Part shown: positions 27,467 through 35,197 of the stretch, in pieces | Numbering within the stretch: the stretch's first letter is position 1 | Layout: each line of letters opens with the position of its first letter | Assembly (NCBI GenBank): GCA_016708435.1 | Contig: JADJFV010000032.1 | Span: 57,501-121,500, forward strand | Origin: Leptospiraceae bacterium | GTDB lineage: Bacteria; Spirochaetota; Leptospiria; Leptospirales; Leptospiraceae | Direction of reading: 5' to 3' | DNA: 64,000 bases | Position numbers and translations under genes: made by a program | The notes under the pieces: model-generated | The model's input: the letters and a program-made list of their open reading frames with translations, nothing else | The model's database searches: none | What the model was told of the DNA's origin: nothing

Positions 27467-28615
27467 TCAGATTTTAAATACTTTCTTTTTTTTATACTCT
27501 CCTTTTAGTAAATTTTCAGGAGAAATTTCTAGCAATCTACTAATGTGGTCATTTTGTTTTATAATATGACCATCGCCATTTAATACAGTAATTCCAATGG
27601 GTAAAATACTAAAAAGGAATTCTAATTTCTGATTTAATGTTTGTTGGCATTTTTCATTTTCCTCGGCTTTTTCTTTGGCTAATAATAATTCATTTGTTTT
27701 TTGTTTAACTTTTTTTTGTAGAAATAGACTGAATAAGCCAATACCAGAAATGCCAATCAGAAATATAGCAGCAATTATTATCCAAAATTTAACTTCAAAA
27801 TAAAAAGGTTTAACTTCATTCGATAGCCACTTGCTGTAAATATTTTGCTTTTCCGTTTTAGATATTGAATTCACTGCTTTAGATAGAATTGAATTTAAGG
27901 GTTCCAAATCTTTTCTATTTGCTATAGCAAGGTCATTGGAATAATCGATTTCTCCTGCGATTCTCAAATTACTAATGCCTTGATTTTCAATATAATACGT
28001 TGTAGAAGCTTGTTGCGATATGAAAGCATCAACCTGCCCCACAGAGACAGCTCTTAAACAAGTAATATCATCGAAAAATGGAATCAAAGAATAATCGGGA
28101 TAGTTTTTTATTAAAAACTCTTGAACTGCATACATATTTACGACTGCAATTTTTTTATTTTTTAAATCGGCAATTGAAGTAATGCTTTGTTCGGTATTTC
28201 TAACTACAATCACATGCTTGTGAGATATAAGTAGAGGTGTGAAATTTAAGTATTGCTGCCTAGCATCCGTTTTTTGGACTTCAAGTATAACATCAACAGT
28301 TCCATCTTTTATTTCATTTAATAGTCTGGGGAAATCTGATTGGTAGATTCTTTTAAATTTATAGTTTATTCGATCTTCAATAATTGTTAAGAAATCAATA
28401 AATATTCCAACTTCTTCACCCTTGTCATTTATGAATTGGTAAGGTGGGGCATTTGGTGATAATCCAACAATGAGGTTTGGATGTTCTTTTAACCATTCCT
28501 TTTCACTCTCCGTAAGAATATCAAAATTATGACAGGAGAATTGACAGAATAGAAATATATAAATGAAAAAATATATTACTTTTTTTTTTATTAGTAAACA
28601 ATTATACAGTTTCAT
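27467..28615 (-). CDS. 5' part of BvgS-like kinase (periplasmic binding domain-TM-PAS)
   Basis: These 382 residues open with a signal sequence (KKKVIYFFIYIFLFCQFSC) and a solute-binding family 3 (venus-flytrap) domain of about 230 residues (VGLSPNAPPYQFINDKG, TDARQQYLNFT, VSVGQVDAFIS). A membrane helix (about 277-300), a coiled coil and a PAS domain follow. The PAS is cut off at EYKKKKVFKI. With seven instead of eight A residues it reads EYKKRKYLKSDFSEMNFDE and runs on into the next frame, giving a single kinase of about 792 residues. It likely senses a small periplasmic ligand, perhaps an amino acid, and partners the response regulator gene just upstream. Confidence 0.88.
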   Translation of the reverse strand: MKLYNCLLIKKKVIYFFIYIFLFCQFSCHNFDILTESEKEWLKEHPNLIVGLSPNAPPYQFINDKGEEVGIFIDFLTIIEDRINYKFKRIYQSDFPRLLNEIKDGTVDVILEVQKTDARQQYLNFTPLLISHKHVIVVRNTEQSITSIADLKNKKIAVVNMYAVQEFLIKNYPDYSLIPFFDDITCLRAVSVGQVDAFISQQASTTYYIENQGISNLRIAGEIDYSNDLAIANRKDLEPLNSILSKAVNSISKTEKQNIYSKWLSNEVKPFYFEVKFWIIIAAIFLIGISGIGLFSLFLQKKVKQKTNELLLAKEKAEENEKCQQTLNQKLEFLFSILPIGITVLNGDGHIIKQNDHISRLLEISPENLLKGEYKKKKVFKI

Positions 28616-28626
28616 TTTTTTAAATC

Positions 28627-29001
28627 CTAAACGTTTCTTGCTCCATTACCAAAATGGTTATCTAAAAGAATTTTTAATTTCTGAAATTCGAGAGGTTTTA
28701 TAAAATAACCTAAAGGGTTGAGTTTTTCTGCTCTTTCTTTCATGGCATCTTCGTCATAGCCAGTCATAAAAACAAAGGGGATATCATGTTCCGATTTAAT
28801 AATTGACATTGCCTCAATTCCATCCATATCATCTGCAAGTCTGATATCCATTAAAATTAAATCCGGAGGATTCGATCTTACAGAATCAACTGCTTCTTCC
28901 CCAGTTACTACATGATTTGTGACGGTATAACCAACTCCTTGCATTCGATTTTTCATGTCCATTGCAGTAATCACTTCATCCTCTACTAAAAGAATTTTCA
29001 T
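28627..29001 (-). CDS. Single-domain response regulator
   Basis: The 124-residue receiver domain has acid pocket E7-D8, phospho-acceptor D52 in LMDIRLADDMDG, FMTGYD and the lysine in YFIKPLEF. There is no output domain. The frame is open upstream to 29151, but the true start is ATG 29001 (MKILLVEDE), which begins exactly at the domain edge. Eleven bases separate it from the BvgS-like kinase, so they form a two-component pair. Such receivers usually act by protein contact or as phosphate relays. Confidence 0.9.
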   Translation of the reverse strand: MKILLVEDEVITAMDMKNRMQGVGYTVTNHVVTGEEAVDSVRSNPPDLILMDIRLADDMDGIEAMSIIKSEHDIPFVFMTGYDEDAMKERAEKLNPLGYFIKPLEFQKLKILLDNHFGNGARNV

Positions 29002-29170
29002 TTCACACCCCCACCGTCTTGCACTACAATTGTCATTATAACCAATATACATCGCATTATGCAACTCATATTCGCATCTTTGATAAGTAAATATACCTAA
29101 TTCAAGTGAGTTCAATACAAGAATTTTCCCGTTAGTCCCCCCAATAAGCACAGAAGGAGACTTTTAAAGA

Positions 29171-29228
29171 TTACCTCCCGATGGACACCGATGTTTGGTG
29201 TTATAATCCTGCGCATCCGATGGATTTT
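29171..29228. repeat. ACCGATGG-type dispersed repeat (copy 2)
   Basis: GATTACCTCCCGATGGACACC, then GGTGTTATAATCC and CATCCGATGG-TTTT, match the layout of the copy at 12625-12689. Confidence 0.5.
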
Positions 29229-29240
29229 TTGGAAATGGAC

Positions 29241-29513
29241 GGTGTTTGTGCATCTTTTGACGGGATTTGTTTGTCCTTGGACTGGATTTGTTTGTCTCTA
29301 GGCGGGATTTGTTTGTCTTTAGACGGGATTTGTTTGTCTTTAGATGGGATTTGTTTGTCTTTAGACGTAGTTTGTTTGTCTCTAGACGTGATTTGTTTGT
29401 CTTTAGACGGGTTTTGTTTGTCTTTAGACGTGGTTTGTTTGTCTTTAGACGTGGTTTGTTTGTCTCTAGACGTGGTTTGTTCATCTCTGGATGGGCTTTG
29501 TTTGTCTCTGGAT
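29241..29513. repeat. 21-bp tandem array, thirteen units
   Basis: Thirteen units of 21 bases follow the consensus GGGATTTGTTTGTCTTTAGAC, and are more uniform than the array at 14560-14748. The 3' flank (GGGCTTTGACGAATTTTG, then TTTTAAGTTTTGC) matches that array closely. Translated forms are GICLSLD or LFVFRRD repeats on the plus strand and TNKSRLK repeats on the minus strand. None is established as expressed. Confidence 0.9.
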
Positions 29514-29654
29514 GGGCTTTGACGAATTTTGGCGTTTTAAGTTTTGCTTTTTTGTTTTAGAAATGAGGCTTGGTATTAAAACTTACTTCTAGAAATGCTT
29601 TGATCGACGCTAGTTTATCGCGCAGACCAAAGCGGAAATTCTGTGCCGCCAACT

Positions 29655-30869
29655 TTAATAAGAATAAACTTCTGAAGTCTTCTCGCTTCCATTTAAGATT
29701 AAAACAAATCCGTTTGATAATAAGGTGGATAAAGGCGCTCCCCTAACTTGATTCATAGATGCGATAGTAGAAAATACTCCCTTTGCTGTATCATATATTT
29801 CTGCATTCTTCACCGAGTTCGATCCTGCGAATAAAACATTCCCGTCGTTTAGCAATACGGCTGAACCAGACATTCTAAAAAAGTTAGCACTCCCAGTCGC
29901 TTTTGATGTGTAAGTATTCATATTTAGAATTTCAGCACTTGTTAACTCTACATTATTCAAATAGCCACCAACCACAAGAATAGAACCATCTCTTAGGAGA
30001 GTTGCAGAATAAGATTTTCTAGCACCAAGCAAGTCGCCTATTGATTGAAATGTTTCTGTTGACGGGTCAAAGATTTCTAAGCTTGTAATAGCAATACTAC
30101 CATCAGAAGAAGAAACTCCACCGTAAACCAAAACTTTTCCATTTGACAATAGAATCGCTTTAGCTCCCGTCCTCGCGGTAATCATACTTCCTGTATAAGA
30201 TCGATTACCCGTAAATGGATTGAAAATTTCCGCTGACGTAGTGGGATTACTACTATTTGCATCCGTTAGTCCACCTGCAGATAAAATTCTTCCGTCATTC
30301 AGAACTATACTGACATGACCAGCCCTTGCGGATAATAATGAATATTGACTCAGGAATAGACCTGTGTTTGGATTATAAATTTGTATATCATTCTTCAATG
30401 TTGAAGAAAGACTTGAGCGACCACCCGCTAGATATAGATTTCCATCTTTCAATATGCCGGCAGTATGTCCATAGCGAGGCGACATACTAGAGGCAACGGT
30501 GGTAAACTTTCCTGTCGTATAATCAAAGCGCTCTAGTTTATCATTTCCGCAGGGTAGCTGTATGCATTGCGTCCTAGCATAGGAAAAGCCCGAAAATGCA
30601 ATTGCTGCATTATTGGTAAGACTGAATAAATCAGAAGCGCTGTCTCCCGAAAAACCACTTCTCTCTCCTGCATATTTAAAACTTCCACTACTAGTCGAAG
30701 GTGAAACAGGTGTGGGTGAATCCTGTGGCGATCCTTGTGTCGGTAAACGCTGCGTTTGCGTTAGCATGAAATAATAAGATGCAGCCAATATCTTTGTTTT
30801 GTTATCTTTCGAAGACGAACAGGAACTAGTGAAGACTAATATTAAAAGACCAATAAGAATTGTTTTCAT
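29655..30869 (-). CDS. Kelch-repeat lipoprotein
   Basis: The 404-residue protein has a lipoprotein signal (MKTILIGLLILVFTSSC; cysteine 17 would be lipidated). A Ser/Pro/Thr-rich linker is followed by a beta-propeller of kelch-like blades about 50 residues apart. Blades show patterns such as RYGHTAGILKDGNLYLAGG, RAGHVSIVLNDGRILSAGG, and similar motifs for YGG and VGG. It is likely anchored at the cell surface or in the periplasm. Propellers of this type bind proteins or glycans; no catalytic residues of galactose oxidase are evident. Confidence 0.85.
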   Translation of the reverse strand: MKTILIGLLILVFTSSCSSSKDNKTKILAASYYFMLTQTQRLPTQGSPQDSPTPVSPSTSSGSFKYAGERSGFSGDSASDLFSLTNNAAIAFSGFSYARTQCIQLPCGNDKLERFDYTTGKFTTVASSMSPRYGHTAGILKDGNLYLAGGRSSLSSTLKNDIQIYNPNTGLFLSQYSLLSARAGHVSIVLNDGRILSAGGLTDANSSNPTTSAEIFNPFTGNRSYTGSMITARTGAKAILLSNGKVLVYGGVSSSDGSIAITSLEIFDPSTETFQSIGDLLGARKSYSATLLRDGSILVVGGYLNNVELTSAEILNMNTYTSKATGSANFFRMSGSAVLLNDGNVLFAGSNSVKNAEIYDTAKGVFSTIASMNQVRGAPLSTLLSNGFVLILNGSEKTSEVYSY

Positions 30870-30988
30870 GATTACACTCCTTTATAGGGACTTCCTTACT
30901 TTTTCCCTATTCATTTCCCCCTAATTATTAGACTTCTAGTTTTTTGAAAAAAAGCCTAAAGTTTTTCAAAGAATAGACTTATCTAATT

Positions 30989-31453
30989 TCACTTCAACCA
31001 TTTCCATTTGAAAAAAATACTTATGAATGCAGGAGTCATATCGGCTTTAGTGGCTAATGATTGAATCGCTCCATCTCTAATTATTTTCGAACTGCCATCA
31101 TTTAAGTCTTTGCCTACAACATTACCCACAGATTGAATGTATTCAAAAAGTAACGAATCTGTTCCACTACCCGATAGATATACTAAATGAGCTTTGTTGC
31201 TCAATGGAATCTTTGGTCTTCCTATTACAAGCACAGCTTCCTGAACTTTAATTGTGACTTCATGCATTTGTTTAGGGGGATACCCATGAACTGTTCTAGT
31301 CGAAATAATTAAATCTGAACTAGGATTTGATTCGGGAATCGCTTCCGATAAAGGAATTGCCTTTGGCGTCTTCTCTGAAATATCATGCTCTACCCCTCCA
31401 CATTGGATAAGCCCTAAGCTCAAGAACGCATTACAAATGTGGATAATGGTCAT
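30989..31453 (-). CDS. Small putative lipoprotein
   Basis: From ATG 31453 the product is about 154 residues: MTIIHICNAFLSLGLIQC looks like a lipoprotein signal, with lipidation of the cysteine before GGVEHD. The frame is open to an upstream ATG at 31579, which would place 42 extra residues before the signal. I prefer the shorter form, although its n-region lacks positive residues. The mature protein is mixed alpha/beta with no recognised domain. Confidence 0.55.
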   Translation of the reverse strand: MTIIHICNAFLSLGLIQCGGVEHDISEKTPKAIPLSEAIPESNPSSDLIISTRTVHGYPPKQMHEVTIKVQEAVLVIGRPKIPLSNKAHLVYLSGSGTDSLLFEYIQSVGNVVGKDLNDGSSKIIRDGAIQSLATKADMTPAFISIFFKWKWLK

Positions 31454-31645
31454 AAGCCTAAACTTGGGGTAATATCCTTGTAGCCTTAAATTAAAATTAA
31501 GCGTAATTAGCCGCTGAAAGAAAATGGATTTGTCATTCTTAAAAAGAACATACATATTAATATCTCCTGAATAATGCATTCACGAATATACTAAATCACC
31601 AATTATAGTGAGATAGAAATTTTGATTATTGTGCTGATCTTCTAA

Positions 31646-32008
31646 TTAGCAGTGAACAGGAGGGGGAAGGTCTGAGTTAAGATAAAGAATCTTTATTTGA
31701 TCTACACTTTCAATTTCTAATAAGTCAATACTGTGTAAAAAAATATAAGTATGGCATATATTTGTAACGGGTCGCTGAAATAATACGTAACTCTGGACAA
31801 ATGGATTTATAATTTTAGATTCTTGCTCATGCAGGATTATATAAATAGCATTTGATTTTGTAGTGTATTGATTAAGAATTCTATCGATTCTTGCGCAATG
31901 TATATAAAAGGGAATGATGATTAAAGAAATTAATAGAACCAATTTATAAAGCATTGGCAATTTAATCCTCATTTGTAATCCCATCATATACTTTATACCA
32001 TTTCTCAA
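31646..32008 (-). CDS. Small hypothetical lipoprotein-like protein
   Basis: The 120-residue product has a hydrophobic N-terminal segment (LYKLVLLISLIIIPFYIHC), where the cysteine could be a lipobox. ATG alternatives within the first 20 residues are possible. The remaining 80 residues have no recognised domain and end PPPVHC. It is the weakest of the small genes here but has plausible composition. Confidence 0.45.
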   Translation of the reverse strand: MRNGIKYMMGLQMRIKLPMLYKLVLLISLIIIPFYIHCARIDRILNQYTTKSNAIYIILHEQESKIINPFVQSYVLFQRPVTNICHTYIFLHSIDLLEIESVDQIKILYLNSDLPPPVHC

Positions 32009-32049
32009 AAAGAATTGCGTCTCACCATCTTAAATAAATCTAAATGGTC

Positions 32050-32098
32050 TATACTGATTCTATAAAATCTTGCGCAACGATTAAATAGAATCAGTATA
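32050..32098. repeat. Perfect 13-bp inverted repeat
   Basis: TATACTGATTCTA and TAGAATCAGTATA flank a 23-base loop. It lies about 40 bases upstream of the small lipoprotein gene and might be an operator or transcript hairpin. Confidence 0.6.
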
Positions 32099-32327
32099 TA
32101 TGACGAAATTATGCAACAGAAATATCCATCCAAAAAAAATATAAAAGAATTTATTTTAAAAGGTATTTTTTAGAAACTAAGCTTTTCCACTATTCGACAA
32201 TGATTAGTGTTGTAAATGCAGCTAAAACTACGAGCTACCAATAGCCAAATCAAACCAAGGAAAGGGGCTTTGTATTAAGAAAACTTTATTTGCGATTCAT
32301 CTTCTTTCTTAAATCCATTCCCCATTC

Positions 32328-32470
32328 CCCATTAACCATTAACCATTAACCATTAACCATTAACCATTAACCATTAACCATTAACCATTAACCATTAACC
32401 ATTAACCATTAACCATTAACCATTAACCATTAACCATTAACCATTAACCATTAACCATTAACCATTAACC
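32328..32470. repeat. CCATTAA tandem array, about 20 units
   Basis: About 20 perfect head-to-tail copies of CCATTAA are preceded by two CCATTCC units (32314-32327). It ends next to the stop codon of the FIST gene at 32471. The unit looks like a telomere repeat but is flanked by ordinary genes on both sides. Confidence 0.95.
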
Positions 32471-33613
32471 CTACCTCTTTAAAATCGCAAGATAAGTCTC
32501 TGTTTGGTTTACATTGGCGCCGCAGAAATTTTCGCTGAATGTGCCGAAGCCTATTTTGGGAGTGCCGGGGAATGCAGTTTCATAGAGAGCGGCGATGGTT
32601 TCGATTTCTTTGTTGGCGTCTCTTGCTAAATAGCATAGAACACAATCGAAGGAAATGTATCCGATTAGTTTTTCCTTGTCGATTGTTTGCAATTTTGCCA
32701 AACGATCTTCGTATTGAAGTTTTGCTTTGTAGATATTAAGATGAGCTCCTTCGAGCAAATCATTATAAGTCAATAGACCAGTCTTTCCATCATCTTTCAT
32801 AATACTAGTGATGAGTTTTTCTCCGTCACCGGGTTCAATTCCGAGAGTATACATTGCATATACCGCAGCTCCCAAATCAGAAGTGGATTTACCGATGACT
32901 CGCGCGTATTCCTCTGCTGCAGGACGATTGTTTAGTTCAAGAATGTAACGGGGAGAAGCAAGCTTTGTAACTGCGAGAATTCCTTCCATCGGATCAAAGC
33001 TAGAAGCACGATCGATAAAAAAATAGTATTCTGGTTTTAAGCGGATTACGGCTGTTGCCCCAATCGAGCCCATACCTTTACTAGAAATTACACTAGAACT
33101 AATAAAGTCTAGTTTCCCGCCGGAGCTTCCGCCTACCGTTTGTTGAAATAGACTCACTTCGTTTTGAGCGGATAATACTGAATTGGCAGATTGAAGTCCG
33201 AAGAGTAGATTAATAGAAAAATCTCTCTCCATATCAGGAGAAGAAAGATCAAAGCCTAATTTTGTTAAGATTCGAGAGTATTCGTCTTTGCTAGATTGAT
33301 ACATCGAGTGGTTACTCGTAGTTCTCCTCATATCATAGGCAATGACTCCTACTTTTTCTAGAATCTCTTTAGAAATTGTCATGACTGCAACTGAATTTGT
33401 CTCAAAGCGATACTCTGAATTGGAAAGTCTTGCGATATCCATACAACCTAAAAACGGGATTCCTGTTTTTTTAAGAGTATGAAAAAGTGTCGTATAATCG
33501 AAATCAGCCCCATAAAAACAAAGGATTAATCCTGCATTTTTATCTTGCACTGCTAAAGGAATTTCATCCGAGTTGTGAAAAAGTTGAGAAGAAATATATT
33601 GATTTTTATACAT
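32471..33613 (-). CDS. FIST domain sensory protein
   Basis: The 380-residue soluble protein has FIST-N and FIST-C domains. Telltale parts are IPFLGCMDIARLSNS, VGGSSGGKLDF, RPAAEEYARVIG and the closing GFGTFSENFCG-NVNQTETYLAIL. FIST domains are thought to bind small ligands such as amino acids and often feed kinases or chemotaxis proteins. A 73-residue gene ends three bases upstream, so the two are coexpressed. Many signalling genes lie nearby but no direct partner is proven. Confidence 0.9.
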   Translation of the reverse strand: MYKNQYISSQLFHNSDEIPLAVQDKNAGLILCFYGADFDYTTLFHTLKKTGIPFLGCMDIARLSNSEYRFETNSVAVMTISKEILEKVGVIAYDMRRTTSNHSMYQSSKDEYSRILTKLGFDLSSPDMERDFSINLLFGLQSANSVLSAQNEVSLFQQTVGGSSGGKLDFISSSVISSKGMGSIGATAVIRLKPEYYFFIDRASSFDPMEGILAVTKLASPRYILELNNRPAAEEYARVIGKSTSDLGAAVYAMYTLGIEPGDGEKLITSIMKDDGKTGLLTYNDLLEGAHLNIYKAKLQYEDRLAKLQTIDKEKLIGYISFDCVLCYLARDANKEIETIAALYETAFPGTPKIGFGTFSENFCGANVNQTETYLAILKR

Positions 33614-33616
33614 GTA

Positions 33617-33838
33617 TTATGCCGCCGCCGGTAGATTTAAACTTTTTAAAATGATTTTTAATTTTTCAAGCTCTGCTGGATCATCGATAGAATCAGGTCC
33701 ATGCTCGGAGAGATTAATTCCTTTTAAGGAAACTTGAATACGAATAGATCTTATTTTCGTTTTACCAGAAAGGGAATTTTCAGAAAGCCCTAGGCTTTGA
33801 AAGTAATCATTGAGGTATTTGTAAACTACGCCTTTCAT
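33617..33838 (-). CDS. Small hypothetical protein coupled to FIST gene
   Basis: The 73-residue protein (MKGVVYKYLNDYFQSLGLS...) ends three bases before the FIST start. It looks globular, with a helical start, a beta section and a helical end, and has no signal peptide. GGAC lies upstream of its ATG. I do not recognise the family; its spacing suggests a partner of the FIST protein. Confidence 0.65.
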   Translation of the reverse strand: MKGVVYKYLNDYFQSLGLSENSLSGKTKIRSIRIQVSLKGINLSEHGPDSIDDPAELEKLKIILKSLNLPAAA

Positions 33839-34048
33839 TTTTAATGTCCTTACACTATTTTCTTAAGAATTATACACTAATATTCTTCACGAATTATAAC
33901 GTCTATGCATTAAGTTTTTATTCTCTCGAAAAAAATCTATTGGCTAAGCTCAATTAACCCTTAGCCGCTTTGTACTCAAGGATAATTAATACTTGTAACG
34001 AGGAAGGCGAAATGGATAAATGTAGAATTGGATATAGAGAAGGCAATC

Positions 34049-34858
34049 ATGCAAGAAAAATTTACAATAGAGAAATGGTTCCAAGTTTCTTTTCAAATAC
34101 TAAAAAAAAATTGGATACAATGGATAGTCATTTCAGCGATAACGACTGTTATCCTCTCCGCGATATTTTATTTTTTATTTCAAGAAATAGGACTTCTTAT
34201 TCTTCAAATATCGAGCAAGCCAGAAGATTATAAACAAATCTTACTTACGCAAGCGCATAAGACTGGTTTATTGGTATTATCCGCTTTACTAGTATTAAAT
34301 TTCATAGATCTATATATGATTCACACAACGTCTCAATGGTATTCAGAGAAAATGCTTACTGTAGAGGAGACTTTCTTAAAAGTCCTTTCTGCAATGCCCG
34401 TTTCCATTATTTTAACAATCATTTATATTCTAATGACAACTATTTCTTTGTTCTTTTGTATAATACCTGTGATCTTTGTAATCGTTTATTTTTTATTTAT
34501 TTTCCAGGCTCTCATCATAGAAGATAGAAGTTTTGGTTCCCTTGGAAGAAGCATTGAACTAGTCAAACCAAACTTCGGCATATTAGTTGTTCTGCCTTTC
34601 GTGATTTCTCTTGGTTTGCAATTTACGAATTCGCTTCCCTTTTACTTAATCCAACTCATTATAGAAAATTTTATCGGTCAGACAATTACTCCTGAAATGA
34701 GTTCAAGAGAAGTGTTTGAATTTTTAATCAAATCACCTTATATCCTATTTATTTCCGCGCCGTGGATATTATTCTTTTCTTTGCAATCAAATTTAAAATC
34801 CATTCTCTACACAGTTGCATTCGAACAAGCAAGACAAATCGATCCAACCAAAGAGTAA
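34049..34858 (+). CDS. Polytopic membrane protein, unknown function
   Basis: The product is about 269 residues with around six hydrophobic segments, starting MQEKFTIEKWFQVSFQILKK. The layout (amphipathic first helix, a repeated pair of helices, then LGRSIELVKPNFGILVVLP) resembles the membrane domains of glycerophosphodiesterase-like and DUF975-type proteins. ATG 34049 is chosen because GAGAAGG sits five bases upstream; a TTG at 34028 lacks such a site. A small hairpin (33942-33966, GGCTAAG/CTTAGCC) lies upstream. Confidence 0.75.
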   Translation: MQEKFTIEKWFQVSFQILKKNWIQWIVISAITTVILSAIFYFLFQEIGLLILQISSKPEDYKQILLTQAHKTGLLVLSALLVLNFIDLYMIHTTSQWYSEKMLTVEETFLKVLSAMPVSIILTIIYILMTTISLFFCIIPVIFVIVYFLFIFQALIIEDRSFGSLGRSIELVKPNFGILVVLPFVISLGLQFTNSLPFYLIQLIIENFIGQTITPEMSSREVFEFLIKSPYILFISAPWILFFSLQSNLKSILYTVAFEQARQIDPTKE

Positions 34859-34863
34859 ATTGA

Positions 34864-34902
34864 CTAATGTGAAAACTCAATAATAAATTTAGTTCCGTTT
34901 GC
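34864..34902 (-). pseudogene. Severed C-terminal tail of a histidine kinase
   Basis: The last 12 codons on the minus strand read ANGTKFIIEFSH and then TAG, close in form to the end of the nearby kinase at 35198 (ENGTRVILEFEM). The next codon upstream is a stop and the sequence then turns into GC-rich material. This is probably the true end of another kinase gene whose body is missing from the assembly. Confidence 0.5.
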
Positions 34903-34904
34903 TT

Positions 34905-35160
34905 ATGCGTTTGTTCCCCTTTTGTTATAGTAGGTTTGTCGCCACCCGGGCACCTTCCCGGTTCGCCTTCCCTTGTGTTGCGCTGTATTTTAACACCCCC
35001 CTTTTCCTTCTTCAACCCCCGGTTTTCCGGCTTTTTTCTTCATTCCCCGCGGCCCCGGGTTGAGCCCGGCGCCCCCGGCACATGCCCGCCCCCCCCCCCC
35101 CCCCCCACCCCCCCCCCCCCCCCCCAGACCCCGGCCCGAGAACGGTTGTTGGTAGTAAAC
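34905..35160. other. GC-rich low-complexity patch, probable assembly artefact
   Basis: This stretch is far richer in G and C than the genome around it. It culminates in C18 (35089-35106), A, C18 (35108-35125), preceded by CCGCGGCCCCGGG-like runs. It encodes nothing credible. It resembles low-quality read ends or failed base calling at a contig join. Confidence 0.75.
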
Positions 35161-35197
35161 TGCCGTGAGTTCTATGTATGAATAATCCTGTCCTATT

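Larger units (their letters stand above)
29002..29654. other. Intergenic region with repeat arrays
   Basis: About 650 bases hold the upstream region of the response regulator, an ACCGATGG-type repeat (29171-29228), thirteen 21-bp units and their shared flank (29241-29565). Several overlapping frames on both strands are open through the array because no unit contains a stop. None has a convincing start or composition. Confidence 0.6.
32009..32470. other. Intergenic region with hairpin and 7-bp array
   Basis: About 460 bases contain a 13-base perfect inverted repeat (32050-32062 and 32086-32098, TATACTGATTCTA/TAGAATCAGTATA), then AT-rich sequence, then the CCATTAA array that abuts the FIST gene stop. 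I see no gene. Confidence 0.65.

Noticed and set aside
29164..29560. Overlapping repeat-encoded frames on both strands
   Set aside because: The 21-bp period is a multiple of three and no unit has a stop, so open frames appear without selection.
32328..32470. CRISPR array or true telomere
   Set aside because: Units are 7 bp with no spacers and ordinary genes lie on both sides.
33970..34233. 87-codon plus-strand frame near 34.0 kb
   Set aside because: It overlaps the better supported membrane protein gene in another frame and has no domain.
34936..35181. Proline-rich frame in the GC-rich patch
   Set aside because: The poly-C tract is likely artefactual; proline runs come only from C runs.
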